Assembly: GCF_000943545.1 (NCBI RefSeq)
Contig: NZ_JTHP01000010.1
Location: 1 to 64,000, forward strand
Reading direction: 5' to 3'
Source: Paenibacillus terrae
GTDB lineage: Bacteria; Bacillota; Bacilli; Paenibacillales; Paenibacillaceae
DNA length: 64,000 nucleotides
Shown: positions 27,934 through 36,742 of the stretch, piece by piece
How positions within the stretch are numbered: position 1 is the first letter of the stretch
Layout of the letters: every line of letters starts with the position of its first letter
The notes under the pieces: generated by a model
What the model saw: the letters and a program-made list of their open reading frames with translations, nothing else
Told to the model about the DNA's origin: nothing
The model's database searches: none
Made by a program: the position numbers and the translations under genes

Positions 27934-28926
27934 CTAGGCTTTGGGCTTTTCTGGTTTCCAGTTTTTAATCCCGTCATCCTCCAGAATACCAAGTGCTGCA
28001 TCTGAGATATTAGGATCACGTAACAAAGCATCCTCGACTCTGAATTTGATATCATCCGCATCTGCCAGTGTCATTCCCGGTGTGAGCTCGATCAGCCCTT
28101 CTACATGATAATAGCGTCCCTCCTGCAAAATACGCATTTGGTAAATATCCGTCACATGCGTATCTGCAAGAATAATGGAAGCCACGTGTTCTTCGATATC
28201 AGGGGGAGCAGATACTCCAATCAAGCCCACCATATTGTCGTAGCCAACCCGAAACGCAACGCCTACCATAAGACAACCGATGAGAATACTCGATATCCCG
28301 TCCAGCAGTTTAAAATCTGTCAGCGAGGTAACCACAACAGCCAGCAGAGCAAGCACACCACCCGTTGTTGCTACCAAATCCTCATAAAACACCAGACGAG
28401 TTGGCGGTGCAGCACGTCCCACATTGCGAAACGCAGAGGTGAAAATGCCGAACCCTTTCGCCTCAACTCTGGATTCATGCAGCACTTCCTTCATCGCTTT
28501 GCTCCATACAAAACCGTCAACCACCAGAGACAAAATCAGGACCACCACATTAATCCAAAATCCATGCGTGGATTCAGCCGGATGCTGCAACAAATGGATG
28601 CCTTCCAACGCGGTTTCATAGGCCATGATCGTCACGACAATAACAGCGACCATACAAAACAGGTTAATCACCCGTCCAAAGCCAGTAGGAAAGCGCTTTG
28701 TCGGCTTTTTCTCTGCCAGCACACTGCCCGCGAATACAAACACCTGGTTCACCGCATCTGCAATCGAATGCATCATGGTGGCAAACATGGAACCGCTGCC
28801 TGTCAAGGCAAAAGCAATCCCCTTAATTATCGCAATACCGGTATTACCCAGTGCCGCCGAGCCTGAGGACTTGTTCCCCTTTTTCACCAGACTCCAAAAT
28901 GAATCTTTTTTCTGCTGCTCATTCAT
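27934..28926 (-). CDS. Cation diffusion facilitator, ZnT9-like subgroup
   Basis: A 330-residue CDF transporter with about six membrane helices and a cytosolic C-terminal domain. Helix II carries the metal motif HSIAD (MMHSIADAVNQ). Helix V has YEDLVATTGG where classical CDF proteins have HxxxD, as in the SLC30A9/ZnT9-type branch. AGGAGG lies before ATG. Likely cargo is a divalent metal such as Zn or Mn, but the changed helix-V site makes the cargo uncertain. Monocistronic. Confidence 0.85.
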   Translation of the reverse strand: MNEQQKKDSFWSLVKKGNKSSGSAALGNTGIAIIKGIAFALTGSGSMFATMMHSIADAVNQVFVFAGSVLAEKKPTKRFPTGFGRVINLFCMVAVIVVTIMAYETALEGIHLLQHPAESTHGFWINVVVLILSLVVDGFVWSKAMKEVLHESRVEAKGFGIFTSAFRNVGRAAPPTRLVFYEDLVATTGGVLALLAVVVTSLTDFKLLDGISSILIGCLMVGVAFRVGYDNMVGLIGVSAPPDIEEHVASIILADTHVTDIYQMRILQEGRYYHVEGLIELTPGMTLADADDIKFRVEDALLRDPNISDAALGILEDDGIKNWKPEKPKA

Positions 28927-29064
28927 CCTGTAGCTTTCCTCCTGAGGTATACATAATCTGATATCGCCACATTATGTAATCTTTTGTTATGTATTATTTT
29001 TAACCCGTCCATATTTTACCTAACCATTCGGGGAGAAGCAATACAAACAGCGATTTAAATGCCA

Positions 29065-29108
29065 TAAAAAAAGAATGCTCCACGTCATCCTGTGACGCGA
29101 AGCATTCC
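29065..29108 (-). terminator. Terminator of rpsN
   Basis: On the minus strand GAATGCT and GCGTCA pair with TGACGT and AGCATTC, followed by seven T. Confidence 0.88.
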
Positions 29109-29161
29109 CTGTTCCCCCCTCTGTGATACATTGCATCAGGTTAAGAACACGGATAACCTGA

Positions 29162-29431
29162 TTACCAGCTGGCTTTCGTAACGCCTGGGATTTGGCCTTT
29201 ATGAGCCAGCTCGCGGAACGCGATACGGGACAGCTTGAATTTGCGCAGGTATCCTCTCGGTCTGCCTGTCAGCTCGCAACGACTTTTCAGGCGAGTCGGG
29301 GAAGAATCACGCGGAAGCTTTTGCAATGCTTCGTAGTCCCCTTTTGCTTTCAGTTCACGTCTCAAATCTGCATATTTAGCTACAATTTCCTGACGTTTCT
29401 TCTCTTTAACTACTTTCGACTTCTTAGCCAT
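29162..29431 (-). CDS. rpsN: 30S ribosomal protein S14, zinc-independent form
   Basis: An 89-residue S14 starting MAKKSKVV at 29431 after AAGGAGG. It has only one cysteine ([15 protein letters not shown]), so it lacks the four-Cys zinc knuckle of the standard 61-residue S14 and is the C-minus paralogue (RpsN2/YhzA type in Bacillus). That form replaces the zinc-binding S14 in zinc-starved cells. The Zur-like box in its promoter supports this. Isolated from other ribosomal genes, as usual for the paralogue. Confidence 0.93.
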   Translation of the reverse strand: MAKKSKVVKEKKRQEIVAKYADLRRELKAKGDYEALQKLPRDSSPTRLKSRCELTGRPRGYLRKFKLSRIAFRELAHKGQIPGVTKASW

Positions 29432-29527
29432 GTAAAGCTCCTCCTTGTGATATATGCCAATCATGAAGGCTCTCCACGCCTACCACTGGATGGACGAACA
29501 CGGAAATGGACATGATTTTCTTCTAAA

Positions 29528-29581
29528 TAGTAATCGTTACGATTAATATTTAATATAATGCTATTTTAGGTGGGTTGTCAA
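29528..29581 (-). promoter_or_regulatory. rpsN promoter with Zur box
   Basis: Minus-strand TTGACA (29576-29581), 18-bp spacer and TATATT (29552-29557). TAGTAATCGTTACGA (29528-29542) differs at two positions from the Zur inverted repeat TCGTAATNATTACGA and lies at the start of transcription. Confidence 0.75.
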
Positions 29582-29607
29582 CCCAAGGGGCTTGGATCAC
29601 AACATTA

Positions 29608-29680
29608 TTAAAAAGCCGCTGAAACAACAGAACCGATTCATTGTGATTGAACGGTCTGCCGTTTCAACGGCTTCAAAATT
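29608..29680 (-). terminator. Terminator of the peptide transporter operon
   Basis: On the minus strand AAGCCGTTGAAAC pairs with GTTTCAGCGGCTT around a paired ACCG-TTCA/TGAATCGGT centre, followed by TTTTTAAT. Confidence 0.82.
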
Positions 29681-29697
29681 TACTGGCTTAGTTCTGT

Positions 29698-30666
29698 TCA
29701 TTCAGCCAAATGGCAAGCCACCCAGTGATCTGGACGAGCCTCACGATAGAGTGGAATTTCTTTGGAGCAGCGGTCAATAGCAAAGGGACAGCGAGTATGG
29801 AATTTGCAGCCGGAAGGTGGATTAACCGGACTTGGGATATCCCCTTTGAGCAAAATCCGCTCTCTTTTCAGCTTCGGCACCGGGATCGGTACAGCCGACA
29901 GCAGCGCCTTCGTATACGGATGAAGCGGATTCCCGAACAGCTCGTTACGCGAAGCCGTTTCGACCATGGAGCCTAGATACATCACTCCTATGCGAGAACA
30001 CAGATGCTCCACCACGCTCAAATCATGCGAGATGAACAAATACGTCAGCCCCCGCTCGGCCTGCAACTTGGAGAACAGGTTAATAATCTGCGCCTGAATG
30101 GACACGTCCAGCGCTGATACCGGCTCATCTGCGATGATCAGATCCGGCTGGAGCGCCAGCGCCCGGGCAATGCCTATCCGTTGGCGCTGACCACCCGAAA
30201 ATTCGTGTGGAAAACGGTCGATATGATACTCCGACAATCCGCACAGCTTGAGCACATCCAGCACAATGGACCGGACCTCCTCCTTCGTCGCCAGACCGTG
30301 GTCAAGCAGCGCCTCACCAATGGCATCTCCGATCCGCACGCGCGGATTCAGCGAGCTATATGGGTCCTGGAAGATTAGCTGAATTTTGGGTCGAAGCTCC
30401 TGCATTCCTTTGGCGGACAGGCTATGCAGGTCCACTCCTTTGTATTTAATGGTACCGTCCGTCTTGTCCGTCAATCTGACAATCGTGCGGCCTACCGTGC
30501 TTTTGCCGCTGCCCGATTCGCCCACCAGACCGAAGGTTTCCCCCTGACGGATCGTAAAGCTGATATCGTCCACCGCCCGCACATACCCCGTTGTACGGTT
30601 CATAAACCCGGACTTGACCGGAAAATACGTTTTTAAGCGGTCGATTTCCAGCAATGGCTCAGCCAT
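29698..30666 (-). CDS. Peptide ABC transporter ATP-binding protein (OppF/DppF type)
   Basis: A 322-residue ATPase. Start at 30666 follows GAGGAGGCGG and overlaps the end of the upstream ATPase by 8 bp. Walker [10 protein letters not shown], signature [15 protein letters not shown], Walker B LIIADEP and the C-terminal oligopeptide motif with [10 protein letters not shown] are all present. The last cysteines are typical of the OppD/DppF C-terminal Fe-S or metal site. It powers peptide uptake with the adjacent OppD-type ATPase. Confidence 0.93.
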   Translation of the reverse strand: MAEPLLEIDRLKTYFPVKSGFMNRTTGYVRAVDDISFTIRQGETFGLVGESGSGKSTVGRTIVRLTDKTDGTIKYKGVDLHSLSAKGMQELRPKIQLIFQDPYSSLNPRVRIGDAIGEALLDHGLATKEEVRSIVLDVLKLCGLSEYHIDRFPHEFSGGQRQRIGIARALALQPDLIIADEPVSALDVSIQAQIINLFSKLQAERGLTYLFISHDLSVVEHLCSRIGVMYLGSMVETASRNELFGNPLHPYTKALLSAVPIPVPKLKRERILLKGDIPSPVNPPSGCKFHTRCPFAIDRCSKEIPLYREARPDHWVACHLAE

Positions 30667-31642
30667 GAACAACCGCCTCCTCATATAACCAGCAGGATGC
30701 CTTCTGCTGTGCTGAAACTTCTTTTAATACAGGCTCCTTCACTCGGCAAATGTCCATACAATGCCCGCAGCGGTCATGAAAATAGCAGGATGTTGTCAGC
30801 TCCAGTGGATTAGGCACTTGTCCAGGGATGGAGTACAGTTCCTTTTGACGCTGATTGAGCACCGGCTTGGATTTTAGCAATCCTTGCGTGTAAGGATGCT
30901 TGGGATGATTAAATAGCTGTACCACTTCGCCTTCCTCGACAATCTTGCCTGCGTACATCACAATGACGTAATCTGCCATTTCCGCAACAACGCCCAGATC
31001 ATGGGTGATCAGCATCAGCGACATATTGGATTGCGCCTTGAATTCACGCAGCATGTCGAGAATTTGCGCCTGTATCGTTACGTCCAGCGCCGTAGTCGGC
31101 TCATCAGCAATGAGCAGCTTGGGTCCGCAGGAAACGGCAATGGCAATCATGATGCGCTGTAGCATTCCACCGCTCAGCTCATGCGGATAGCTTTTCATAA
31201 TCTGCTCAGGTCGGGAAATTCCTACCTGTGCGATTAGCTCCAGCGCCCGCTTGTGCGCTTCCTTGCGGCCTATTTTCAAATGCTCGACTAGCGGCTCGGA
31301 TAACTGTTCCCCAATGGTCATGACCGGATTCAGCGAGGACATCGGCTCCTGAAAAATCATGGATATCTCATGACCGCGAATCGTGCGCATCTCATTTCTG
31401 CTAAGCCCCAGCAGATCGGTATCCTCAAAACGAATACTTCCGCCTGCCACTTTACCGCCGGGGCTCTGGATCAGGCCCATGATTGACATCGCAGTGATGC
31501 TTTTGCCACAGCCTGATTCGCCGACAATACATACCGTCTCCCCCGACTTCACACGGAAGCTGACATCATCCACAGCCTTGACCGTGCCTTCTTCTGTATA
31601 AAAATGAGTGCTTAAATGCTCAATCGAAAGTACATTGTTCAT
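30659..31642 (-). CDS. Peptide ABC transporter ATP-binding protein (OppD/DppD type)
   Basis: A 327-residue ATPase with Walker A GESGCGKSI, signature LSGGMLQRIMIAIA and Walker B LLIADEPTTALD. The C-terminal CYFHDRCGHCMDIC cysteine cluster is the family hallmark. LSGGM instead of LSGGQ is the usual form in the D subunit. It lies 13 bp after the permease gene and overlaps the F-type gene. Confidence 0.93.
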   Translation of the reverse strand: MNNVLSIEHLSTHFYTEEGTVKAVDDVSFRVKSGETVCIVGESGCGKSITAMSIMGLIQSPGGKVAGGSIRFEDTDLLGLSRNEMRTIRGHEISMIFQEPMSSLNPVMTIGEQLSEPLVEHLKIGRKEAHKRALELIAQVGISRPEQIMKSYPHELSGGMLQRIMIAIAVSCGPKLLIADEPTTALDVTIQAQILDMLREFKAQSNMSLMLITHDLGVVAEMADYVIVMYAGKIVEEGEVVQLFNHPKHPYTQGLLKSKPVLNQRQKELYSIPGQVPNPLELTTSCYFHDRCGHCMDICRVKEPVLKEVSAQQKASCWLYEEAVVHG

Positions 31643-31655
31643 GGTGTATGATCAC

Positions 31656-32582
31656 CTACCTCTTATGTTTCGGGTCAAGTACGTCCCGCAGTCCGTCACC
31701 AAAAATATTAATGGCGATGACCGTAGCAAAAATGGAAAGACCAGGCGGTATCCACATCCACGGACGCTGCTGAAAATCCAGCACATTGTTGGCCGCATCA
31801 ATCATGTTGCCCCAAGTCGGTGTTGTAGGTAGCACGCCAAGGCCGAAGAAGCTAAGTACAGATTCACTCAGGATAGCTCCGCCAATGTTCAAAGTGGCGA
31901 TAACAATCAGTAGTGGCATAATATTAGGAAATAGATGCTTGAACAGCTTGCGTCGATTCGACAGTCCCAGCACTGTTGCAGCCTGCATAAATTCACGCTC
32001 CCGCAAACTAAGCATCTGACCTCTCACCATCCGCGCGATCCCTGGCCAATTGACCAGACTGAGCATCAGCATGACGATATACATACGTTGATCCGGGGGT
32101 ACCTTCCAGTCGGACAGTAGCGCGCCCATAATGAACAGCAGCGGCAAACTCGGAACGGTCAGCAGCAAATCAGCGATACGCATAATGATCTGATCCGCAA
32201 TCCCGCGAAAATACGCCGATATGACGCCCAGTGTAGCTCCCAAAAAGACAGACAACACCATAGATGCCAATCCCACGGTGAGGGAAATTTGGCCTGCCTG
32301 CATCACACGGGTCAGCACATCCCGTCCCAGTTTGTCCGTTCCCAGCCAGTGATGGATGTTCGGTGCCTTGTTCATCATCAATATATTCGTTTTGTTATCA
32401 GCATAGGGAGAAAATAAAGGACCGATAAAACAAAGTAAAAACATAAATACAACGACGAGCAGCCCGGCCATAGCCAGCTTGTTTCTGAACAGCTGCCGCA
32501 GCGCCTGCCGCCACATTGAAGATTTTGCAGCTATTCGCAGTCTGCCGCTGCTTTTACTCAAATTACTGCTAACGGATGACAT
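31656..32582 (-). CDS. Peptide ABC transporter permease (OppC/DppC type)
   Basis: A 308-residue inner-membrane permease with an N-terminal cytosolic stretch, one first helix (LAMAGLLVVVFMFLLCFIGP), a large external loop, then five helices. The EAA loop for ATPase docking is MQAATVLGLSNRRKLFKH. It pairs with the B-type permease 15 bp upstream. Confidence 0.92.
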   Translation of the reverse strand: MSSVSSNLSKSSGRLRIAAKSSMWRQALRQLFRNKLAMAGLLVVVFMFLLCFIGPLFSPYADNKTNILMMNKAPNIHHWLGTDKLGRDVLTRVMQAGQISLTVGLASMVLSVFLGATLGVISAYFRGIADQIIMRIADLLLTVPSLPLLFIMGALLSDWKVPPDQRMYIVMLMLSLVNWPGIARMVRGQMLSLREREFMQAATVLGLSNRRKLFKHLFPNIMPLLIVIATLNIGGAILSESVLSFFGLGVLPTTPTWGNMIDAANNVLDFQQRPWMWIPPGLSIFATVIAINIFGDGLRDVLDPKHKR

Positions 32583-32597
32583 TCCATAGCCCCCTCC

Positions 32598-33551
32598 TTA
32601 CACCTTCACACGCGGGTCCGCGATACGATACAGAATATCGGACAGCAGCGTCCCAATGACGCTCAAGATGGCAATCAGCATCGTAAAGCCCATGAGCAGA
32701 GGGTAATCCCGAAGCGAAAAGGATAGCATGTACAGCTGACCAATTCCCGGCCAGTTGAAAATCTTTTCAATAATAAGCGATCCGCCAAACAATGCAGGCA
32801 ATTCGAAGCCAATCAGCGTAATTGCAGGTAGTAACGCATTTCTCAATGCGTGCGTAAAGAGTACCTTTCTTTCCTTTAAGCCCTTCGCGCGGGCCGTACG
32901 GATATAGTCTTGCTGGATCACATCGATCATATTGCTCCGGAAGTAACGGGTCAGTGAACCCAGTCCCAGCAGCGTCATGACGGTCACCGGCAGGATCATA
33001 TGCTGAAGGACCTCCTTCACATACTCCATACCCGTAGCATTACTGCCTGTATTGAGCATACCGCCCGGTGGCAGCCATTTGAGATCGACCGCTGCAACTT
33101 TGATCAGATACAGCCCGATAAAAAAAGATGGAACAGACATCGCGGCAAAAATCACCACCATGACGAGGGTATCGAACCACGAATACTGCTTATAAGCAGC
33201 AACCACACCAATAATGACGGCAATTACCCACGTCAGGAAGGTCGATACAATCGCCAGTAAAAACGAGTTCCAGATATATTCATTAAACAAGGTCAGCACT
33301 GGCTTTTGCTGGGCAAGTGAATAACCAAAATTGCCATGCAGCGCATTCCACAGCCAGCTTCCGTAGCGTTCCAGAATGGGCTTGTTCAGTCCGTATATTT
33401 CCCTCAGCTCCGCCTTCCTCTCTGGCGACAGCTTGAGATCGCCGCTGATGAAATCCCCCGGTGTCATGGCGTACAGAAAAAAAATCATCATCGAAGCGGC
33501 CAATAAAATAATGATCATATACGTCAGTCTTTTCGTTAAAAACGAGCTCAT
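32598..33551 (-). CDS. Peptide ABC transporter permease (OppB/DppB type)
   Basis: A 317-residue permease with six predicted helices. The N-terminal helix and PGDFI motif are typical of the B subunit, and the EAA loop reads IRTARAKGLKERKVLF. It follows the binding-protein gene after an 85-bp gap that contains a strong hairpin, so its expression may be lower than that of the binding protein. Confidence 0.92.
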   Translation of the reverse strand: MSSFLTKRLTYMIIILLAASMMIFFLYAMTPGDFISGDLKLSPERKAELREIYGLNKPILERYGSWLWNALHGNFGYSLAQQKPVLTLFNEYIWNSFLLAIVSTFLTWVIAVIIGVVAAYKQYSWFDTLVMVVIFAAMSVPSFFIGLYLIKVAAVDLKWLPPGGMLNTGSNATGMEYVKEVLQHMILPVTVMTLLGLGSLTRYFRSNMIDVIQQDYIRTARAKGLKERKVLFTHALRNALLPAITLIGFELPALFGGSLIIEKIFNWPGIGQLYMLSFSLRDYPLLMGFTMLIAILSVIGTLLSDILYRIADPRVKV

Positions 33552-33582
33552 GACAGACTCCTTTCATTTCACCCCATTTGGG

Positions 33583-33623
33583 AGGCCCCTTGATCGGAAC
33601 CTGACGATTCTTCACAAGGGGCC
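33583..33623 (-). terminator. Hairpin between binding protein and permease genes
   Basis: GGCCCCTTGTG pairs with ATCAAGGGGCC, without a T-run. In Opp-type operons such hairpins stabilise the upstream binding-protein mRNA or attenuate read-through. Confidence 0.6.
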
Positions 33624-33636
33624 CGCAAGCATGGCT

Positions 33637-35358
33637 TTATTTAAGGGACCATTCAAACAGATTGCCGGACAAGCCAATGAACGGACTTACCTTTACATGT
33701 TCCATACGGCCATTGTAGGCATATACTGTTTTCTTATAGTTTGTGAAAATGACGGGCAGCTCATCGTTAAGCAACAAGTACAGTTCTTTATATATTTTCT
33801 TACGTTCCTCAATATTCGTCGTGGATAAGCCTTTTTCATACAGCTCTTTTACCTTCGAATTGTTATACCCCTTGATTTCCCCATCGACGAATTGCTCGAT
33901 TCCATCAGATGGGTCAGTCAGCATCGGAGTGGAGAAGGAAGCCATATCGTAATCCTTACCATCTACCTTGGCGACCATCGCATTAAAGTCTGCAAAAATT
34001 TCCGGTTGGAAATCAACGCCAATCTCCTTGTAATTTTCAGCCGCGAGTGCAATAAATGTGTCTGTTTCCGGGCGTTTGGAGGTCAGCATGTGAATGGTCA
34101 GCTTCTGACCATTTTTCTCACGGATACCGTCACTGCCTGCTACCCAGCCCGCCTCATCCAGCAGCTTTTTCGCTTTTTCCGGGTCATAATTGTACGGGTT
34201 TACCCCGTCTGTCGTATAGGACCAGGAAATGGGAGAAGACGGAATGTTAGCCACCGCTCCTGCTCCCTGCGCTGCATCTACATAAATGGTTTTGCGATCA
34301 AGACCATAAGTTAGCGCCTGACGAACCTTCTTATCCTTAAGCTTTTCATTTTCCAGATTTAATTGAATATATCCGTAAGTGCTTGGGGTATAAGGCAAAA
34401 TGTTTAAAAAGCCAAGCCCTTTCAGTTTATCAATGTTCTCCTGAGTCGCGGTGAATTGGGCAAAATCAGTATCGCCCGTCTCAATAAACTGCCAAGCATC
34501 GCCTTCCGCCGTTTTGTAGATAAAATGCTGTGTTTTCGGTTTGCCTTTGAAGAAGTTATCATTGGCTTCCAGACGGACCTCTTGCCCCGGAATGAACTTT
34601 TCCAGCTTGTAAGCGCCGTTACCCAAAGGACTACCATGCAGGTTTTTAAAGTAATCCAGTTGTCCAAACTTGTAATCCTTGCCGTAGTAAGCTTTGGACA
34701 AGACATCGGAGCCCAGAGTTGTCAACGCCAGAGCGTTCGGCTTCTCCAGCGTTACCGAGATCGTTTGCGGATCAATGACCTTGATCCCGTCAATTTGTTT
34801 CGCTTTGCCCTCGGTATAGGCCTTGCCGCCTTTGATGTTCAGCTTGCGGATGGGGCTGTCTCCGGCATAGGCTTTGTCATAAATCAGCGTCCATGTAAAA
34901 GCCACATCCGCTGCCGTCAGAGGGGAACCGTCGCTGAATTTCGTATCGGGAACCAAATGAAACGTGTACGTCAGATTATCCTTGGAGATATCCCAGCTCT
35001 TAGCAAGATTCGGCAGCGGAAGCCCCCTCTCATCTACCGTAACCAGTGGAGTCCACAACTGCGAAATCACGTTGCCATCATAGCCACTTTGGTTGAAATA
35101 GGGAGTGAACACCCCTGCCGGGTCGGTCAGACCGACAATAATCGTGTCGTTTCTCTTTTTGGACACATCCGGCAGCTTGGTCAAATCCGATGCTTCTACC
35201 AGACTTGTCAAAGGCTGTGCAGTAGCAGCCGTCTGTGCAGCATCATTACCCTGCGGAGTAGCGCTGTTAGCACTGTCCGATCCACCGCTAGAGCAAGCCG
35301 CTAATAAGGTTGAACTTAATAGTAGTAAACTGCTTAGTAGAATGATTCCTTTTTTCAA
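33637..35358 (-). CDS. Peptide-binding lipoprotein, SBP family 5
   Basis: A 573-residue substrate-binding protein. The lipobox LLAACSSG gives a lipid-anchored Cys21, then a low-complexity Ser/Asn/Ala linker. The family 5 motif FHLVPDTKFSDGSPLTAADV lies near 132-151. Length matches Opp/App/Dpp binding proteins. It starts with TTG after GGGGGG, 67 bp downstream of a clear promoter, and precedes BCDF genes in opp order. Its ligand range (di- to oligopeptide, or nickel) cannot be told from sequence. Confidence 0.92.
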   Translation of the reverse strand: MKKGIILLSSLLLLSSTLLAACSSGGSDSANSATPQGNDAAQTAATAQPLTSLVEASDLTKLPDVSKKRNDTIIVGLTDPAGVFTPYFNQSGYDGNVISQLWTPLVTVDERGLPLPNLAKSWDISKDNLTYTFHLVPDTKFSDGSPLTAADVAFTWTLIYDKAYAGDSPIRKLNIKGGKAYTEGKAKQIDGIKVIDPQTISVTLEKPNALALTTLGSDVLSKAYYGKDYKFGQLDYFKNLHGSPLGNGAYKLEKFIPGQEVRLEANDNFFKGKPKTQHFIYKTAEGDAWQFIETGDTDFAQFTATQENIDKLKGLGFLNILPYTPSTYGYIQLNLENEKLKDKKVRQALTYGLDRKTIYVDAAQGAGAVANIPSSPISWSYTTDGVNPYNYDPEKAKKLLDEAGWVAGSDGIREKNGQKLTIHMLTSKRPETDTFIALAAENYKEIGVDFQPEIFADFNAMVAKVDGKDYDMASFSTPMLTDPSDGIEQFVDGEIKGYNNSKVKELYEKGLSTTNIEERKKIYKELYLLLNDELPVIFTNYKKTVYAYNGRMEHVKVSPFIGLSGNLFEWSLK

Positions 35359-35424
35359 AATAATCCCCCCGCGTTAATTAGTTAAATTCCGATCAAACAA
35401 GTTGTAATTAGTAAGATAAATCTC

Positions 35425-35453
35425 ATTATAGGAATCTAATACGGTTCTGTAAA
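35425..35453 (-). promoter_or_regulatory. Promoter of the peptide transporter operon
   Basis: Minus-strand TTTACA (35448-35453), 17-bp spacer and TATAAT (35425-35430), about 67 bp before the binding-protein start. Confidence 0.78.
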
Positions 35454-35484
35454 GGGAGAACTCGATTTTTTTTGGTTTTAGACA

Positions 35485-35534
35485 AAAAAAACGCCGGATC
35501 ATCTGGATTCCATCTCCAGGTGACCGACGTCTAT
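35485..35534 (-). terminator. Terminator of the ArsR-like gene
   Basis: ACGTCGGTCACCTGGA pairs with TCCAGATGATCCGGCGT, followed by eight T on the minus strand. Confidence 0.87.
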
Positions 35535-35571
35535 TCGTTTAAAGTATTAAAGTCTATGGGTACGCCGCAGC

Positions 35572-36507
35572 TTAATTACGCTCCATATAGCCGAGGATGC
35601 TGCTATGCATTTCATTCACAGCCGAAAGCCGTGCGCTGTAGCCGAGCAATGTTTCGCCATCAAAATGAGCATGGATGAAACCAGAGGCACGAAGCTTGAA
35701 AATATGATCGTGCGTGATGCCCTTCGATAGCTGAAGGTGACGGACAATTTCAATAAAGGTGCGCGGTGTCTCGCTTTGGTACAAATATTTTAAAATCTTA
35801 AGCCTGCTTTTCTCCCCCAAGCTCCGGATCATTCGGTATTCCTGTGGGGATAAAAAGTCGTCCTCCTGAAAATAAATGCCCGCCGAATAATGACACAGCA
35901 GAAGCGATCCAAACCGATAAATGATATTAAGCGGCTGAAAATGGTATTGCGGTACCAGCAGTACCCGCGTCAGCCCATCGGAAGGCTCAAACCGGAAGCC
36001 ATTGGTTATACGATCCACCCATTCCATAGTGCTATAGGCATCCTTCTCCTTGTTTCTCCGCTCGGCTTCCTGTTCCAGCCCAATCAGAATGTTAGCGTCC
36101 GCATAGCGAAAGTATTCCTCATACCAACCAGATAGCAACCGTAAAGCAAGACTGCGAAGCTTCTCCATATCTTCAGGCAACGGAATACCGTAGGCTAATG
36201 CCTGTTCATTTAGCTCCAGCGCTGTCCGGCTCTCCAGACGATCTACAACCTCTTCAATGCCCCCTTCATCGGAAAGCATACAGACGATCCCGTATATGAC
36301 CTTCCAATCTGCATTGATTTCCATAGATCCCAGCAGCCCGGACAGATCTGGGGACAGCTTGTCACGCACCTGCTCGGCCCACGCGGATGACAAATCCGTC
36401 TTCTTGTATGCCTTGCGGCAAATAAAGGTATGCAAACTGCTCAGCAGTTCAAACACCGGTCCAAATCCCATATGTACATCGTAAGGGGCTTTCACGTCGT
36501 AGGTCAT
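35572..36507 (-). CDS. ArsR-like winged-helix regulator with long N-terminal domain
   Basis: A 311-residue protein; the start at 36507 (MTYDVKAPY) follows AGAGGACGG. The last 90 residues form a winged helix (EYRMIRSLGEKSRLKILKYL, then FIEIVRHLQLSKGITHDHI), as in ArsR-type proteins. The first 220 residues resemble DUF5937-type sensor domains found in long ArsR proteins. It ends upstream of the peptide transporter with a terminator between, so it may control that operon, but this is inference from position only. Confidence 0.78.
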   Translation of the reverse strand: MTYDVKAPYDVHMGFGPVFELLSSLHTFICRKAYKKTDLSSAWAEQVRDKLSPDLSGLLGSMEINADWKVIYGIVCMLSDEGGIEEVVDRLESRTALELNEQALAYGIPLPEDMEKLRSLALRLLSGWYEEYFRYADANILIGLEQEAERRNKEKDAYSTMEWVDRITNGFRFEPSDGLTRVLLVPQYHFQPLNIIYRFGSLLLCHYSAGIYFQEDDFLSPQEYRMIRSLGEKSRLKILKYLYQSETPRTFIEIVRHLQLSKGITHDHIFKLRASGFIHAHFDGETLLGYSARLSAVNEMHSSILGYMERN

Positions 36508-36672
36508 CGCTTTCCGTCCTCTTTTCATTCATGTCTGACGTTCATTATACATATTATTGTACATCCGTTCATTCCCAGTGATCCTTGCATACAAATATGA
36601 ACGAAACAAGCGCCATAATCAAGATACAAAAAAAGCCTGATAGGATCAGACTCCAGTTGTTCCAGCTATGAA

Positions 36673-36715
36673 TTAAAAAAAGGCTGTCTCCCGCAATATC
36701 GCAAGAGACAACCTT
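36673..36715 (-). terminator. Terminator of the protease pair
   Basis: AGGTTGTCTC pairs with GGGAGACAGCCT around TTGCGATATTGC, followed by seven T on the minus strand. Confidence 0.85.
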
Positions 36716-36742
36716 ATTTAGCATAAGCTGAACTTTATTGAG

